From Perkinsus olseni (Eukaryota > Perkinsozoa > Perkinsida), in contig JABANN010000242.1 in the NCBI GenBank assembly GCA_013115125.1, forward strand, positions 1 through 48,290: a stretch of 48,290 bases of DNA, given 5' to 3'. The position numbers were made by a program, and so were the translations under genes. Of this stretch, positions 31,062 through 42,762 are shown in pieces. Below the pieces are notes generated by a model. It worked only from the letters and a program-made list of their open reading frames with translations. It searched no databases and had not been told where the DNA came from. Positions within the stretch are counted from its first letter, which is position 1, and every line of letters begins with the position of its first letter.

Positions 31062-32714
31062 TTACGGTGGCAGCTCGGGCTGCCGACTGATGGAGCTTAC
31101 CATAACAGCTTTCTCACGATCATTTGACCCGTCGTAGCTGACGAAAGGCAAGCTCTGGGCGTTGTGCTCCTTCCGAGTCCCTTCAGCCTCAGCGACAGCG
31201 GCCATTGTGGCACTGCTAGCCATGAATGTCTCTCGAGTCATCAAATTAGTCGTCGACTGGTCCTGGGTTCGAGGCTAAGCTCTAGGAAGCCAGGGACAAG
31301 CTACGTGCTACCTGGGGCCTCGTCTCGACTCCCACAGGATTCGTCAAGGTTGCCTCCGATGGAGAGCCGAAGAAGCGATTGAATTGCTCCTCGGCCTCGC
31401 TCTCATCCGCTGGTTGCCCACCTGAGAAGACGACCGATAACCCGTTCGGCATGTCCATCATAATGATGGCATTATTATAACAGCGTCAATCGATCGCTAT
31501 CTCACCCAGCAAGGACATAGCCTCGAAGTTCAAAGCACATACACCGCGCATGAAGACACGCTTTAAGTTGTCCTGCATCATACGCTTAGTCTGCATCTCC
31601 TTCTCCAGCTCCGCTGTGAGGTCGTCTATCCTGGCCTAACGATAATCCGATGAATGGCGAACGGCGAGTGGTGCTTACCAGAAGCGAAGACTTCTCCTCA
31701 TCCCAAGCGGCTGAATCGTTGGCTCGTTGCGTGGCATTCGCTAGCTCCGTATCAGCCTGCTTCCGAGCGGCAGTTCCTCGCATGGACCGAATCCGCCACG
31801 CCACGAAAACTTCGCCCGACAGCTTCGTTCTGTAGAGGGCTCTCGAGAGCTTCGACTTGGTCTTCTCGTCCACCTGAGCATGAGAGATTGAGCCGCGACT
31901 CGGGCGACTGAGAAGGAAGACTTGTAGTCGATGATATATCTTCCATCGCGCCATCATCCTAGCCATTAACAGCTTCGTGCGTTGACGCTTTTGCTGCTTG
32001 TGGTTCAAGAATTGGACGCCCTTCATTTGCCTCTCGAGGGTGGCTACCCGATCATTCGCTTTACTGAAACACCAAAGCGAAAGCACAGCCTGCATCTACC
32101 AAGGAGGTTCAAGAGTAGTGATAGCCAATGCGATGCAGTAAGAGGCGCACTCGAGCTGTTCATTGAGCGCTTTGACAGTCTCCTTGAGATTGAACTCAGT
32201 GGCTTGGGCGTGCAGCCTGGCTGCAGTCGACTCTGCCTCGTGCCTCCTTGTGATACGTTGGCGTGATTCCATGAAGGCATCCATTGCAGCACTACGGAGT
32301 TTCTCAACGACCTGGGGAGAAGATCGACAGGGGCCATAGGTAGCCAGCGCGGAGTTCAATGATAGCCTCTCACTCCGTCAAGTGACTTCTGGAAGTCCTG
32401 CATGTCCGCCCTGGCCAGAGTCGTCCTAGTTTCGGTTCGCGGTGTCTCTTCTGGTGATGGCAGCTGTACCATCGGACTCGGTGGCACTATGTCTACTGGG
32501 CTAGGCCTGATGACAGGCATTAAGAGCCGTCTGACTGCGCGCCTAACCTGGGTTCGGGATGGTCGTCTTGTTTGTCATTAACCTCTTCGGCCAACCGAAT
32601 CCCCTCAGCCTCTATCTCGCTTTGTTCATCTAGCAATTTGTCCAGTACTGAACTTGAATTCCCATCGTCTGTTGTGCAGACATGAGCCGACTCTCCACCG
32701 TCCGGTCTAGACAT
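31062..32714 (-). CDS. POC5: POC5-like centriolar / centrin-binding protein (spliced)
   Basis: The ATG at 32714 (MSRPDGGESAHVCTTDDGNS) opens an acidic N-terminus. Coiled-coil exons follow (SSPQVVEKLRSAAMDAFMES, about 32320-32260; TEFNLKETVKALNEQLECA). Two Sfi1-like centrin-binding stretches come next: LLMARMMARWKIYHRLQVFL (about 31960) and LSRALYRTKLSGEVFVAWRI (about 31835). The diagnostic C-terminal block MQDNLKRVFMRGVCALNFEA (about 31575-31516) matches the conserved POC5 box. The tail exons include MTRETFMASSATMAAVAEAE and end at 31062. POC5 is recruited to the distal lumen of centrioles and basal bodies and binds centrin, so a role in zoospore flagella is the natural inference. Start and last exon are reasonably placed, internal borders approximate. 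Confidence 0.78.
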
Positions 32715-32880
32715 ACGGAAAATGCTCTCTGTCACTAGAGCCCCGTTGTTCGTCCCACGTACCCCAACAGGCTATTGGATTAACTTTAACTAAGCACCAC
32801 TATATATCGAAGGAACGGTATCAATATGATGTTGGCTATTTACGTATCGTAGCTGGTAGTGGATAGATCGCTGTCGATGA

Positions 32881-33954
32881 TCACCGCTTGGATGACACAG
32901 GGATCTCCACAACCTCCTGTTTCTCGCTCGAAGTGACCCACTCCTCCGGCTCGTTCTGAACGGCCGTGAACTCTCGAGCATATCCTTCTATCTCGCAATC
33001 GGCGCTGCAAGTGTAGACGGCCACAACGCCGAAGTCGAAGTCGCAGGATGCCTTATAGACGAGCTGTGGTTGGATCTGGAACTCGAACTCCCGTGGGGCG
33101 CCACACCGTTCGCATGGTGTCGGAGAGGCGGGCTCCTTACCCATAGATGTCAGCCACACCGGCTCGCCTCCGCGACAGTAGTAGACGACGTGACCGGGAT
33201 TAGCCTTGGCGAGGATCTCAAACTCCTTGTGGGCCTGGTCGTCGGCATCTATCTCCGGGCACAGCTCATTGAATGCCTCCACCTCTGAGTCATCCATGAT
33301 CTCATCCTCGTCCTTCTTCTCATACTCTTCAAGCAGATGACCCTCATCTCCAATTAGATCCGAAGTCAAGACATCACTCTCGCTGTCAGTCATCTCCTCG
33401 TCGCATTCCTCAATGAACAAACCGAATTCATCAACCTTCAACTTCCACCGACCCTCCAGCCTCCGCCGGCAGGCCACGTGAACCCCCTGGTCATCACACT
33501 CAGCAACATCACGTGGTAGGCCACACAGAGAGCAGCTCCTTGAAGTTATGAGATCGTCGCTGACCGTCGTGTCGTCCTCTGAGGCGGGAACGGGCGGGTA
33601 GTAGGCGTTGTCTCTCGGCAACTGTGACCGCAACGCTCTGAAAGACCCAGGGCAGCAGGTGCAAGCGAAAACGTAGATGGTCCGGTGAAAGGCGGCGTCG
33701 TTCTCTCCGGGGGAGTAGAGTTGAGCTAGGAAGGCCATCGGCTTGGCACAGGAGTCACAAGTGAGCTCCCCCGATGGCAGCAGCTCTGGATCCAGCCAGG
33801 CGGGAGAGCCACCAATTTTACTAGGGAAATATCGTCGTTGAAGAAGATGGTCTTTGCGAGGCTTCACGGCGTAACCGACGAGAGGGGCCGGGCCGTACTC
33901 CGAGGTACTCGAGGCCTCTGATTCGGATCCATGACAGGGAGAGGTCACGTCCAT
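32881..33954 (-). CDS. PDCD2: PDCD2-family protein (ribosomal protein chaperone type)
   Basis: A single uninterrupted frame of 357 residues, rare in this window. It starts MDVTSPCHGSESEASSTSEY. The N-terminal half has VGYAVKPRKD, then SKIGGSPAWLDPELLPSGEL, the family's (GG)xPxWL signature, and TCDSCAKPMAFLAQLYSP, YVFACTCCPGSFRALRSQLP. A Cys-rich SCSLCGLPRDVAEC block stands where the MYND finger normally lies but keeps only part of its Cys set. After an acidic linker the PDCD2_C domain reads VVYYCRGGEPVWLTS, CERCGAPREFEFQIQPQLV, then DFDFGVVAVYTCSADC. PDCD2 proteins bind ribosomal protein uS5 and support 40S assembly (known for yeast, fly and human). That role is inferred here. The gene lies in a same-strand run with POC5 170 bp downstream. 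Confidence 0.88.
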   Translation of the reverse strand: MDVTSPCHGSESEASSTSEYGPAPLVGYAVKPRKDHLLQRRYFPSKIGGSPAWLDPELLPSGELTCDSCAKPMAFLAQLYSPGENDAAFHRTIYVFACTCCPGSFRALRSQLPRDNAYYPPVPASEDDTTVSDDLITSRSCSLCGLPRDVAECDDQGVHVACRRRLEGRWKLKVDEFGLFIEECDEEMTDSESDVLTSDLIGDEGHLLEEYEKKDEDEIMDDSEVEAFNELCPEIDADDQAHKEFEILAKANPGHVVYYCRGGEPVWLTSMGKEPASPTPCERCGAPREFEFQIQPQLVYKASCDFDFGVVAVYTCSADCEIEGYAREFTAVQNEPEEWVTSSEKQEVVEIPVSSKR

Positions 33955-34180
33955 TGTGGGCGTGGTTAGAACTAAAACACATCAGACCTTCAGGAACCTC
34001 AAGAAGCGGCACGGTCGCAGGCTCCAACCTCCTGCGTGTATCTCACGTTTCGATGGAAACTCCGTGTCGGTGTGAAATTCCCATCAGCGACTGCCCAATC
34101 TCCCACAATCGATCAGTGCATGAACCCCCGTCACACAAAGCTTCGAGTTGCAAAAAATTACGAGACCTGTATATTATAGT

Positions 34181-35221
34181 CTAGTACTTCTTAATGAAGG
34201 CAACATAAGCAAACACTAGGAGGGGTACAGTAAAGATGATGGTGCAATGAAGACTGTTCAATCCAAAGGCAGAGCCTTCGACCATCCAGTGGCTTCTCTT
34301 GTACCATCCCGTGATGCAGGCGATGTATGCCAGCATCAACGTCACCTTGCCGCCGTACCTGTATGATTCCATCAACAGGAAAGAAGACTCGCCCAGGGCT
34401 TACTTGTGGAACATGCGTACGTAGGCCTCCACCGTCGGAGAAGTCCTGATCTTGCAGTCAGGGTCAAGGGCGAAGAAACCCCCACATGCCTCACCTAGAT
34501 GGGGACTCGACGACGCGGGGAGGAGCCATGCTGCCTACCAACGAGCAGACCGGCGGCTGTTACACCTATCCAAGAATGCCAGGATACTAGATGGCTCTTG
34601 TGATGCATCTCTTTGTTCGTGTAGATGACGTAGACGCCGCCAACGAAGAGAGTTAATGTGAGGAAGAGCAGAAAACCGTGAGTCTTGGTATTGTAATAAC
34701 CTGAATTAACATTACAATAGACCATGAGCTCACGCGAAAGAATGGTGGGGGGGGGTGCCTTGCCCGTCGACCGAATCAGAGAGCCCCGAAAGGATATGAG
34801 CCCAGGACGTGGATATAGGACGAAAGGATATAGGGCCCTACGGACGTGTCAGTACCTCCTATTTTCTTGATGAGCACTGCCGAAGTGGCGACTGGTACTG
34901 TTCCAATGAGCATCAGGAAGGGGTGCCAGCAGAACCAATCAACAGGGGCTGAAGGACCATCAGTGGCAGAAGAGTCGACATCGATAGTAGTCCGGGAGGG
35001 AACTCTGACTCACTAGGCTTTAGCATAAGTACTGCAGCTACGGTGAAGACAAGGAGCGGCCCGATCATGGCCCTGACGAAGGAGGCGTGAAAGGCAGGCA
35101 CAGCGGAGGGTGTCGATTGACCAGTGTCGGAAGCAAAGCAAGTCGAAGTGACTTACTGGAAGTACGTCCTGCGTCTTCGAGTCTCGTCAGCCTTAATCTT
35201 GGCGAGAGATTCTGCACTCAT
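34181..35221 (-). CDS. Cytochrome b561-domain membrane protein (CYB561D2-like)
   Basis: The ATG at 35221 gives a short basic cytosolic N-terminus (MSAESLAKIKADETRRRRTY). Exons then provide membrane helices: AFHASFVRAMIGPLLVFTVA, then DWFCWHPFLMLIGTVPVATS (first heme His in WHPFLM), THGFLLFLTLTLFVGGVYVI, NKEMHHKSHLVSWHSWIGVT (His pair typical of the family), TLMLAYIACITGWYKRSHW and NSLHCTIIFTVPLLVFAYVA. The stop at 34181-34183 follows FIKKY. About six helices and four conserved His fit the two-heme b561 fold. CYB561D2 proteins shuttle electrons across internal membranes, using ascorbate in known cases, and reduce ferric iron or semidehydroascorbate. The substrate here is unknown. A G-rich run inside the intron near 34747 is of no evident importance. 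Confidence 0.82.
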
Positions 35222-35407
35222 CGATACCGGGGGAGCCGTTGTGCAAAACAAAAAAGGAATAACTAAAACGTGCATGAATGCCTGCGGTGTGCGCATGACC
35301 CGTCCATCCGGAACCGCAACACAGCGAGATGACTGAGATAATGCAAGCACTCGAGCACACAACACCATCGTGGGAGTAATATACAATGACGTGGATCTAG
35401 GGCAGAT

Positions 35408-36207
35408 CTAGCCAATAACAGAGGAAGCGTTGCTGTCCGAAGAAGAGGAACTGCTGCCGGCCATCTTGTCGGAAAACTCGATCATCGTGTTGATGAACAC
35501 CTCGTTGGTCATCCCCCGCGGACAATATCCGCAGGTGGTGCCCAACTTGGAGACATCTTCACAATTGCTGTACATGTTATCAAAGAAAACGCATTCATCG
35601 TAATCCAGTCCAGTGGAGGCTCTGATCTCTCTCATATGCTTCTGCTTGTTCTGCCACCCCCATCCCTCGCCAGCCGAGACCTTCTTCAACGACAGCCCTG
35701 GCTGACCGATTATGGGATGAATAAGGTCGAGGACTTGCATAGCCCATCGCGGCTCCGCTGTCTTCGAGGCGTATCCGATTTCCACTCCGTGCCTCACCAG
35801 CCACGTCATTATAGCGGGTACATCATTGAACAGAGTTAAAGAAGGTGACCCTGAGAAACAGAAGATTCCATAGCGTAGGTTGGGCAGTGAGGCTCACCTT
35901 TAGAGTAAATAACCCGGCCGTCATACTTGAAAGGAGGGCCGTAACAGAACTCGACATCTCCCTCCCATACGGTGTCGTCTAAGTCAAACACCTAGAGTAA
36001 AGAAGTGGATGTTGCCCGAAGATGAAACTCTGAGTCTCTTACCACATGCGTGGGGAGAACTGCCAACCTCTCGCGAAGATCTTCTAGTCCAGTAAGGTTT
36101 TCCTGGTCATCTCGCGTCGTCGACTCGGCCTTTGCATGCGACGTCATCGAGTCAACATCCACGTTCTTGTCCCGCCGACGGGCGGACTTCACTCGCCTCT
36201 TCACCAT
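35408..36207 (-). CDS. MDP1: HAD-family magnesium-dependent phosphatase (MDP-1-like)
   Basis: The ATG at 36207 starts a basic leader (MVKRRVKSARRRDKNVDVDS) of about 70 residues not typical of the family, then after an intron the HAD motif I VFDLDDTVWEGDVEF (nucleophile and acid/base Asp). The next exon gives WLVRHGVEIGYASKTAEPRW (motif II Ser), KQKHMREIRASTGLDYDE with the motif III Lys, and CVFFDNMYSNCEDVSKLGTT (motif IV, with Asn in place of the usual second Asp), then a Ser-rich end SSSSSSDSNASSVIG. The family dephosphorylates phosphotyrosine-like or sugar/protein phosphates. The fructosamine-related role proposed for mammalian MDP-1 cannot be tested here. Lys/Arg-rich leader residues suggest nuclear targeting (inference). 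Confidence 0.83.
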
Positions 36208-36403
36208 AGAAAAAGATATTCAATTCAACGTCCTGAACGCCCGTTGGAACCCCAACCCATCAACATAACCCAATTACCGATGATGATGGAGTGGAGCCCC
36301 CAAAAACGGTCCTACAAACAGCGGAAGTGATGGTTGTAAAATATGATATAAAACTTAGGATCTGGACACCGAAATCTGTCCGTCCTGAAGACAATGAGCA
36401 GCA

Positions 36404-37176
36404 TCATGATGGTAACAGTTCTCGGGACTCCTGCCGAACAGATTCGGCGGCTGCGCGAGCCTCGCTGGCCAAGCCCGCTGCCACTGTGTGAAAGCGTTTG
36501 GTGCGACGATGAAGGAGTCGGGAACCCCCAGGTGCCAAAAACTCCGCTGGCTCCTCGCCAAGTCCCATACCCGATACAGTAGTCGATACTCCGCTAAGCG
36601 ACCGACCCTTTCTGTCACTCAAGGTCGAGAGACCAAGACTAGGCAGTCTGATCGCTGATCCCATTGTGATTTTTTCCTGATCGTCCAAGTCCGAATTGAC
36701 GAGTATGGTTGTTTTAAACTCGGAGGAGTCGATGATACGAATAGAACCTGCAGGAGGGAACTGAGGCTTCCTGAATCCAATGCGCAGCCGTTCGGGGCTC
36801 ACCATCCGGTCTGAGGCACTCGAATCTCGTAGCCCGGGAATCCTTGCCAGCGTTCGCATCGGGGCCAGTGGGGATGGACAGCTTAGACTCCGCTAGGGCG
36901 AGGAGGTCGAGTTCGCGAATGGGAGCGCTCACATTCCGATCTGACAGCTGAAATGACGAGAGATCACCACAGCATCGCTGCCGTCCTACACAGCTTCTCC
37001 ATGGCATCCCTAGCAACCGCGTACTTGGCTGCTATTGAACCTGCCACTGCTTCGCCTAAGGCTCGATCTGACGGTTCCTTCTCGTCAAGTTCCGCTCCCA
37101 TAGGTGACGAGTCCGACTTGCGGGTGGTGCACGGTAAGGAAGAATCGGTGAGAAAAGGGGATCGGGAATTGGACAT
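36404..37176 (-). CDS. Hypothetical protein, three exons
   Basis: The ATG at 37176 (MSNSRSPFLTDSSLPCTTRK) opens exon 1, which runs to AVARDAMEKLCRTAAML. After an intron (gtgatct...tttcag), exon 2 reads DRNVSAPIRELDLLALAESK. After a second intron (gtgagcc...cctgcag), exon 3 reads SIRIIDSSEFKTTILVNSDL, then MGSAIRLPSLGLSTLSDRKG, and ends ESRELLPS with the stop at 36404-36406. The protein is hydrophilic, Ser/Ala/Arg-rich, with no signal peptide or membrane segment and no family I recognise. Splice signals link the exons in frame, which supports a real gene. It lies between the ZIP and phosphatase genes on the same strand. Confidence 0.5.
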
Positions 37177-37321
37177 ACTTATGTCAGCATGGATCTGCAA
37201 AAAAAGCCTAGTAGAACTGAGCCACCACGAACGCAAATCTCCACAGTGTGAAAGACTCAGTAAATGGTTAAGCGTTGACAGAAAAGCACGAAGCAAGGGC
37301 TGCCTAGCTGCCCAGTGCCTT

Positions 37322-39099
37322 CTAGATCCACAGAGATAGAACGGCCATCGCCCCAAAGCCCACCAGGACTGCAGTAAGCTTGCTAAAGCGACCCTCAGCA
37401 GAGGCAAAGACTTGAGGTATTATCTCCATCGAGCTCACCTGCGACGGGGAAGGTGAAGGTAATGATGAAAATTAGAATTGAAGGCACCGCAACGGCCTAC
37501 TTGCAGAAAGGTTCCGGATGCTAATGCCTTGCACACGGCGCTGAAGACAGCCGCTGTGTGCATGCTACCCCCAGAGGACACTCCGATATCACCGAAGAGA
37601 GCACCGATTGGTGTACCTGAGCCCAGGGAATGGAGAATCGTCTTGGACAGACGAGATTTCCAGCCTCACCAGCGGCGAATATCAAGCTGAGTACTATATA
37701 CCGCCTTTCTGAGATTGCGGACTCAACTAAACTGCATCCCAATGCGAATGCCGCTAAAGCCTGAGGTACCGAGGAAGCGGATGAAATAGGAGATGAAGGG
37801 AAACAGGAGCGACTGACCTTATGAGCTAGAATGGCTGTTAGGACAGGGACGACCTCCCAGGAATGCGTCGCCGATCCGATACCCAAACCCTCCATGACCG
37901 AATGGAAGCTGAAAAGGTGAAAGTGACGGCGATGCGTCCGCCGCGCGATTCTACCAGGATCACCTTAGCGCAATGAAGAGTGTTATTGCACCGATTTCCG
38001 CGCATGGACCAGCCTTTTGCGGTGTGTGTTTGAGTTGCACGTGATATGGATGGTGGTGATGATGGTGTCCTAGGATATGCTTGATAGCCTCTTTCGGGCC
38101 TTCCGCCGCAAGCTTACTGTCCCCAGTTTCAACATCACGATGGTGGACTGAATCGATCTCTGACAGGGTTATGAGCACGGATAAGACATCGTTCGAATAC
38201 AGAGTGGCAAGGTTTTCTTCCCTTACGTTCGATATCAGCTTGGTTGATGCTGTGACTGTGGTGATGGACGTGGTCGTGCTCGTGTACAGGGCAGCACTCA
38301 TTGTGGTACCGCGGTAGTAGGGGATCTACAAGACCGTCCTTCTCCTGTGCATTCCGATTATCGATCGCCTGCCAAGACTAACAGTAATACTCGAGAGCCA
38401 AGGAGCTCTGAAATACCTCGCAGCAGCTGTCAGGATCGTCTCCCTCGCAGCAACCATGAGGACCAACAAGCTCCTTCCTAAAGGTTGGATCGGTACAACG
38501 CCGCTCATCGAGCTACGCCCACTACTAACCTCGGTAGGATAGAGAACTGAGCCTTGTACGTCACACAAGCAGCGTCCGAGTGTGGCACTGCTGTGCTTGC
38601 TGGCAGAAGAGCTGATACTATCTCCTCAATAGAGAGTAAGAGCAGGAATGCCACTGCGGCTGATGTGCATGCAAGGAGGGCACCTGCGGCCTTGAGTAGG
38701 ATGGCGTCCAATGAGAGATGAGCAATATTACCGAATTGCGGTTGATAATCTACGTAGGCCTCTATGAGGTCTCCAACAGCGTCAGGAAGCATATGGCATA
38801 GACCAGCAGCGAACAGGACCCCGGCAGTGAAGGCTTGAGAGACCGAGAACAAGAGAGGCTTTTTGATCTTCCCTATCTAAATAGCAAGGACTTCGAGATG
38901 CAACGCGTGGTCCTCCAGCGAAGAAGCGCAGAATGGGCGCAGATCAATAGGAGCTATTTTCAGATCAGCTCGCCCCTCCCCACCAGGATCCCCATGGTAC
39001 CTCCTTCGCCGCCCATAGACCTGCCAATGCCACCAATACAGCTGCTAGAATTGCTAGTAGCTTCGCTGTATTGAGGGACATCAGAGACATGATCTCCAT
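37322..39099 (-). CDS. ZIP-family metal (zinc/iron) transporter
   Basis: The start at 39099 (MEIMSLMSLNTAKLLAILAA) gives helix 1. Later exons: LFSVSQAFTAGVLFAAGLCH with MLPDAVGDL (helix 2), KAAGALLACTSAAVAFLLLL (helix 3), and a long cytosolic loop with the His-rich metal-binding run GHHHHHHPYHVQLKH (about 38065-38025). Helix 4 carries the signature FHSVMEGLGIGSATHSWEVV, helix 5 AILAHK-ALAAFALGCSLVE, helix 6 SLGSGTPIGALFGDIGVSSG, then KALASGTFLQ-VSSMEIIPQV (helix 7) and LTAVLVGFGAMAVLSLWI (helix 8), stop 37322-37324. The HxxxEG and HK motifs of the binuclear metal centre are present. ZIP proteins bring Zn, Fe or Mn into the cytosol. The substrate is not readable from the sequence. At least six short introns. 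Confidence 0.92.
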
Positions 39100-39339
39100 A
39101 GGGGGAGCCGCTGAGGACCCAAGTAGCAAGGAACAACCCAAGCATCCAAGAACCGGACACGAACCCAAGAATAGTTAATTGGAAGGAAATAGTATGATAC
39201 TATTAGTATCCGATTGCGATACTCAGAATGCACCGATACAGTAACGTACACAGAAATAAATCAAGGCAGCGCTGTGAGGGGTTAAATTGGGTATTGGGAA
39301 ACCCGTGGGCATTAAACCCTAACAAATGCTGTCGTTGCA

Positions 39340-40903
39340 TCAGTCGTGGGTCCGCCTTAGGTAACCCTTACTACGGAGTTCCTTAACGACCTTAGGGATG
39401 GCGTCCGTAAGAGCACCTCCCAGGACGCAGCATCCACCAACGATAACGTACCATGTTAGAGGGTGGTTTAGGAAGAGGGCCTGAGCAGGAACATAAACTG
39501 TGTGTTGCTCGCCAAATTAGCGGAAAACAATCCCCCCCGCCGAATGGCATTTCAGCTCCCTCAACGAGCATTAGGAAGTGAGCGCAGCAGGCCAAGACAA
39601 GGCTTCTCACGGATACCTGCACTACCTGGTAAATGAAGGCAAAGATGAGGTCCGACTGTCTGACAAGCGAACTGGTCACGGCAGACTGGCAGAGCTGCAT
39701 TCCGTAGTTGAAGGTGGACTGACCAACGAGGGCGCAGCAGCCGACCGATACGATAACTATATAAGGCACGACACCACGGGGCCACCTCAGAGGGGCTAGC
39801 TGTGATATCAGAGGGATGGTGGCTACGCATGTGCCAATGATAGCAAAGGCGAAGACAAGCTGAGCCCAATGTGCCTGAACAAGGAGCATGCATTCGCGAC
39901 CCCCTGGTGTTGATCAGCGCCATAGCACCAAAGGCAATCTGCCCTTCCCGGTATTACCCTACGGCCAATGTTGCTAACAGTAATGAAAACCATAGCAGAG
40001 CAGAAGCTACCGCAAAGGCAGACTATGATAGCCAACCATCTAGGCAGCTGGGCATCGACATTGCCCATAGCTTCATATCCACCAGCGGAGGCACCGAATA
40101 ACCACGTCGGATGGGCGATGAAGAAGACCTGACCAAACACCTCTCATGAACCGCACACTTCCGCGTCCGTTCGAGTCGTATAATGCTGTAGACACATTGG
40201 CGTCTTCCAAACCCGGTTCTTACACCGCAAACTGCCAACAGGACGGCCAAGACCTGCCTAGGGACGATCTTCTCGTGGATGAGGATAGGGGCTAGCGTGA
40301 GCGTGAACATAGGCTGAGTGAAGAAGAGACTCGAAGCATCAGCCAGTGGTAGCTGGGATAGCGAATAGTATCTGCAGCATACATGAGCATACATCCTGTG
40401 TTACTCATGTCATTCGAAAGCCCTAGAAATTTCCAATCTACTGAGTCCGATCTCGTTCCAATATCCACAATAGGCTTGATGAATCAGCCCCGGTCCGACT
40501 CTATCCGACCTCCCCGCCAACGACCGGAGTATTCCTCTTACAGAATCCAGTTTCCGGCCGCTCCGAAGAGTCCTCTCAGCATGACCCACCAGAAGAGATG
40601 ATGGGGTGCATGGATGCTAGGCAGGACAGGGACCTTTGCCGCCCTACAAGCTAGCCACGCGAAGATCAACTGCATTATGCATCGGACGAACATAGTCTCG
40701 GAGGAGGCGAACCAGCGGCTGGCAATGGATGCCAGGAAGCTCATCGTGGAGAAGGCGATAGCCGATATGAACAGAAACATGACGCCCAGGCCCATGTGGA
40801 CGTCGCCGCGGGAGTTCGCCCGGGGGCGACTCGACACGGAGGGGTTGCTGCCTGTTTTAGCGAGCAAGGGCGACGTTGACTCTGTTGAGAAATCGGACTT
40901 CAT
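39340..40903 (-). CDS. EamA / SLC35G-like drug-metabolite transporter, tandem copy 1
   Basis: The ATG at 40903 (MKSDFSTESTSPLLAKTGSN) is followed by helix 1 GLGVMFLFISAIAFSTMSFL, then SSETMFVRCIMQLIFAWLAC and WWVMLRGLFGAAGNWIL. The next exon reads YYSLSQLPLADASSLFFTQP, then MFTLTLAPILIHEKIVPRQV. After further introns, VFFIAHPTWLFGASAGGYEA, LPRWLAIIVCLCGSFCSAMV, AHWAQLVFAFAIIGTCVATI, STFNYGMQLCQSAVTSSLVR and NHPLTWYVIVGGCCVLGGAL, ending KELRSKGYLRRTHD at 39340-39342. About ten membrane helices in two EamA halves fit the SLC35G branch of nucleotide-sugar/metabolite transporters. The substrate is unknown. The exon after AVCGV (about 40140-40240) is less clear than in copy 2 and may be altered. 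Confidence 0.8.
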
Positions 40904-41301
40904 AGAAACGAAGAAACACTACAAATTCGAGAAGAATACGGTTCAGGTAATCTGACCGCCGGATGCCGCTCTGTCCAATCCAGCATGTGTAGTTGGGAAG
41001 TCCTTGGTGTCCTACTGCCCGCAACCCATTCGCCCACTTTAGGATCACTGGCCACTGTCGCACTACTCTTTACCACCAGCCATACAAGGCCCTATGCATT
41101 GAACGCGACAAGAAGTCGGAGACATAACGTTCCGGAAACTATAGCTGAGATTAACAGATGCCTACGGAGCTCCCACAAGCTCCCATTAAAGTAGTATGCT
41201 GAGCCACTTATCACAGCACTTACCGCGCGCCACAAAATGCCAGGAACCATCGAAATGCGAAGCGTGAAGACCGTAGATCCCCTTTAGGAACGGTTGGAAA
41301 T
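40904..41301. other. Spacer between the two EamA transporter genes
   Basis: About 400 bp without a supported gene. It should contain the promoter of copy 1 and the 3' UTR of copy 2. Confidence 0.5.
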
Positions 41302-42762
41302 TCAACATTCAGCCTTGCGGCCTGCGCCAGCATTCCCAATGTACCCCCTAGACTTGAGCTCAGTGACAAGCTTGGGGACGGCATCCACTAACGCTCCACA
41401 GAGAACGAAGGAACCCCCTGCGAGGGTATACCAGGTGAGGGGGTGGTTGAGGAGGAGGGCCTGACAAAAAATCGCGTCAATGATCGAGTTAATTGGAGCC
41501 TTGCAGTATCCCACCTGATAGATGAATGCAAAGACTAAATCAGTCTGTCTAACCAGGGAGCTAGTGACTGCTGACTGGCAGAGTTGCATGCCATGATTGA
41601 ATGTTGATTGGCCCAGCAAGGCACAGCAGCCGAGGAGGAATAACATAACAAAGGGCCAAGGAGATGACGGCATTCTCAATGGGGACCACTGGAAATATAG
41701 CGGTATGGCAGCGACTACTGTACCGAATGCAGCGAAGGAGAACACCAGCTGGGCCCAGTGTGCCTGAGGATGCACTGATGCAGTAAGCGGGCTCCTCAAA
41801 GCTCAATAACATCTACAGTAACGCACAACCGAGGGGTGTAATCACGCGGGCAGGACTAGGTTGGCCCGCTTATAGATCCGGCAGTTGAAAGTTTGACTGA
41901 AAAGCATTCTGAATGATTCCACCGCGTGCCCATAGCCATAGTCAAATTCTCCATTTCCGGAATAGCAAGCTATTTGCCTTTCCCTCTCCTTTACTACCCT
42001 CTTTCCTATATGAGTGACTGTTATGAATACAAGAGAGGCTATGAAGCTTCCACTAAGGCATACCACAATAGCCAGCCATCTTGGTATCTGGGCATCTACA
42101 TTATGCATAACGCCAGTGGTTGCAGCAGAGGAAGCTCCGAATAGCCACGTGGGGCGAGCTATGAAGAAGACCTGAGGAACACTGCTAGCAAAGAAAGTAC
42201 CAGTGCTGCTGTCTACCCCACAGACCGCCATCAGAACAGCCAAAACCTGCCTCGGTGCAATGCTCTCGTTAATAACAAGCGGAGCTAAAATTAGAGTAAA
42301 CATAGGCTGCGTGAAGAATAGGCTGGAGGAGTCCGCCAGGGGTAGCTGAGAGAGCGAATAGTACCTGTAACACCAACGAGTTCAGCTCGGCATGCACACT
42401 AGGGGAGACCAAGGCGCTCGCACTTACAGTATCCAATTGCTCAATGCTCCGAAAATGCCTCTAAGGATGACCCAGCCTAGTAGGTTGTCCGACTCCTTCC
42501 GACTCGGTACAGGGGCTACTCCCGCCCCACAGCATACAAAATAGGAGAATATCAATTGCATAAGGCATCGAGTGAACATAATCTCAGATGATGAAAACCA
42601 GCGGCTGACCACAGAGGCCAGGCAGCTCATTGTGGAGAAGCCCAGGGCCGAGATGAGCAGCAAAAGGATGCCTTTGCCCAGCTGCACCTTCCCGCGAGGA
42701 TTCGACGCCCGTTCCAAGAGCGGCTCCGTCACTGCCGGGACGGTTGCAGTAGTGCTTTGCAT
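41302..42762 (-). CDS. EamA / SLC35G-like drug-metabolite transporter, tandem copy 2
   Basis: Starts at the ATG at 42762 (MQSTTATVPAVTEPLLERAS). It has the same order of helices as copy 1: GILLLLISALGFSTMSCLAS, SSEIMFTRCLMQLIFSYFVC, VILRGIFGALSNWIL, then YYSLSQLPLADSSSLFFTQP, VINESIAPRQVLAVLMAVCG, VFFIARPTWLFGASSAATTG, IPRWLAIVVCLSGSFIASLV, AHWAQLVFSFAAFGTVVAAI, STFNHGMQLCQSAVTSSLVR, NHPLTWYTLAGGSFVLCGAL. Ends GNAGAGRKAEC at 41302-41304. Intron positions match copy 1. Here the exon after AVCGV (DSSTGTFFASSVPQ) reads through openly. It is a member of the drug/metabolite transporter superfamily in an internal or plasma membrane. Direction and substrate are unknown. Confidence 0.83.

Noticed and set aside
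36953-37339. Plus-strand open frames of 128 codons opposite the unknown gene and ZIP gene
   Set aside because: Antisense shadows of exons supported on the minus strand.
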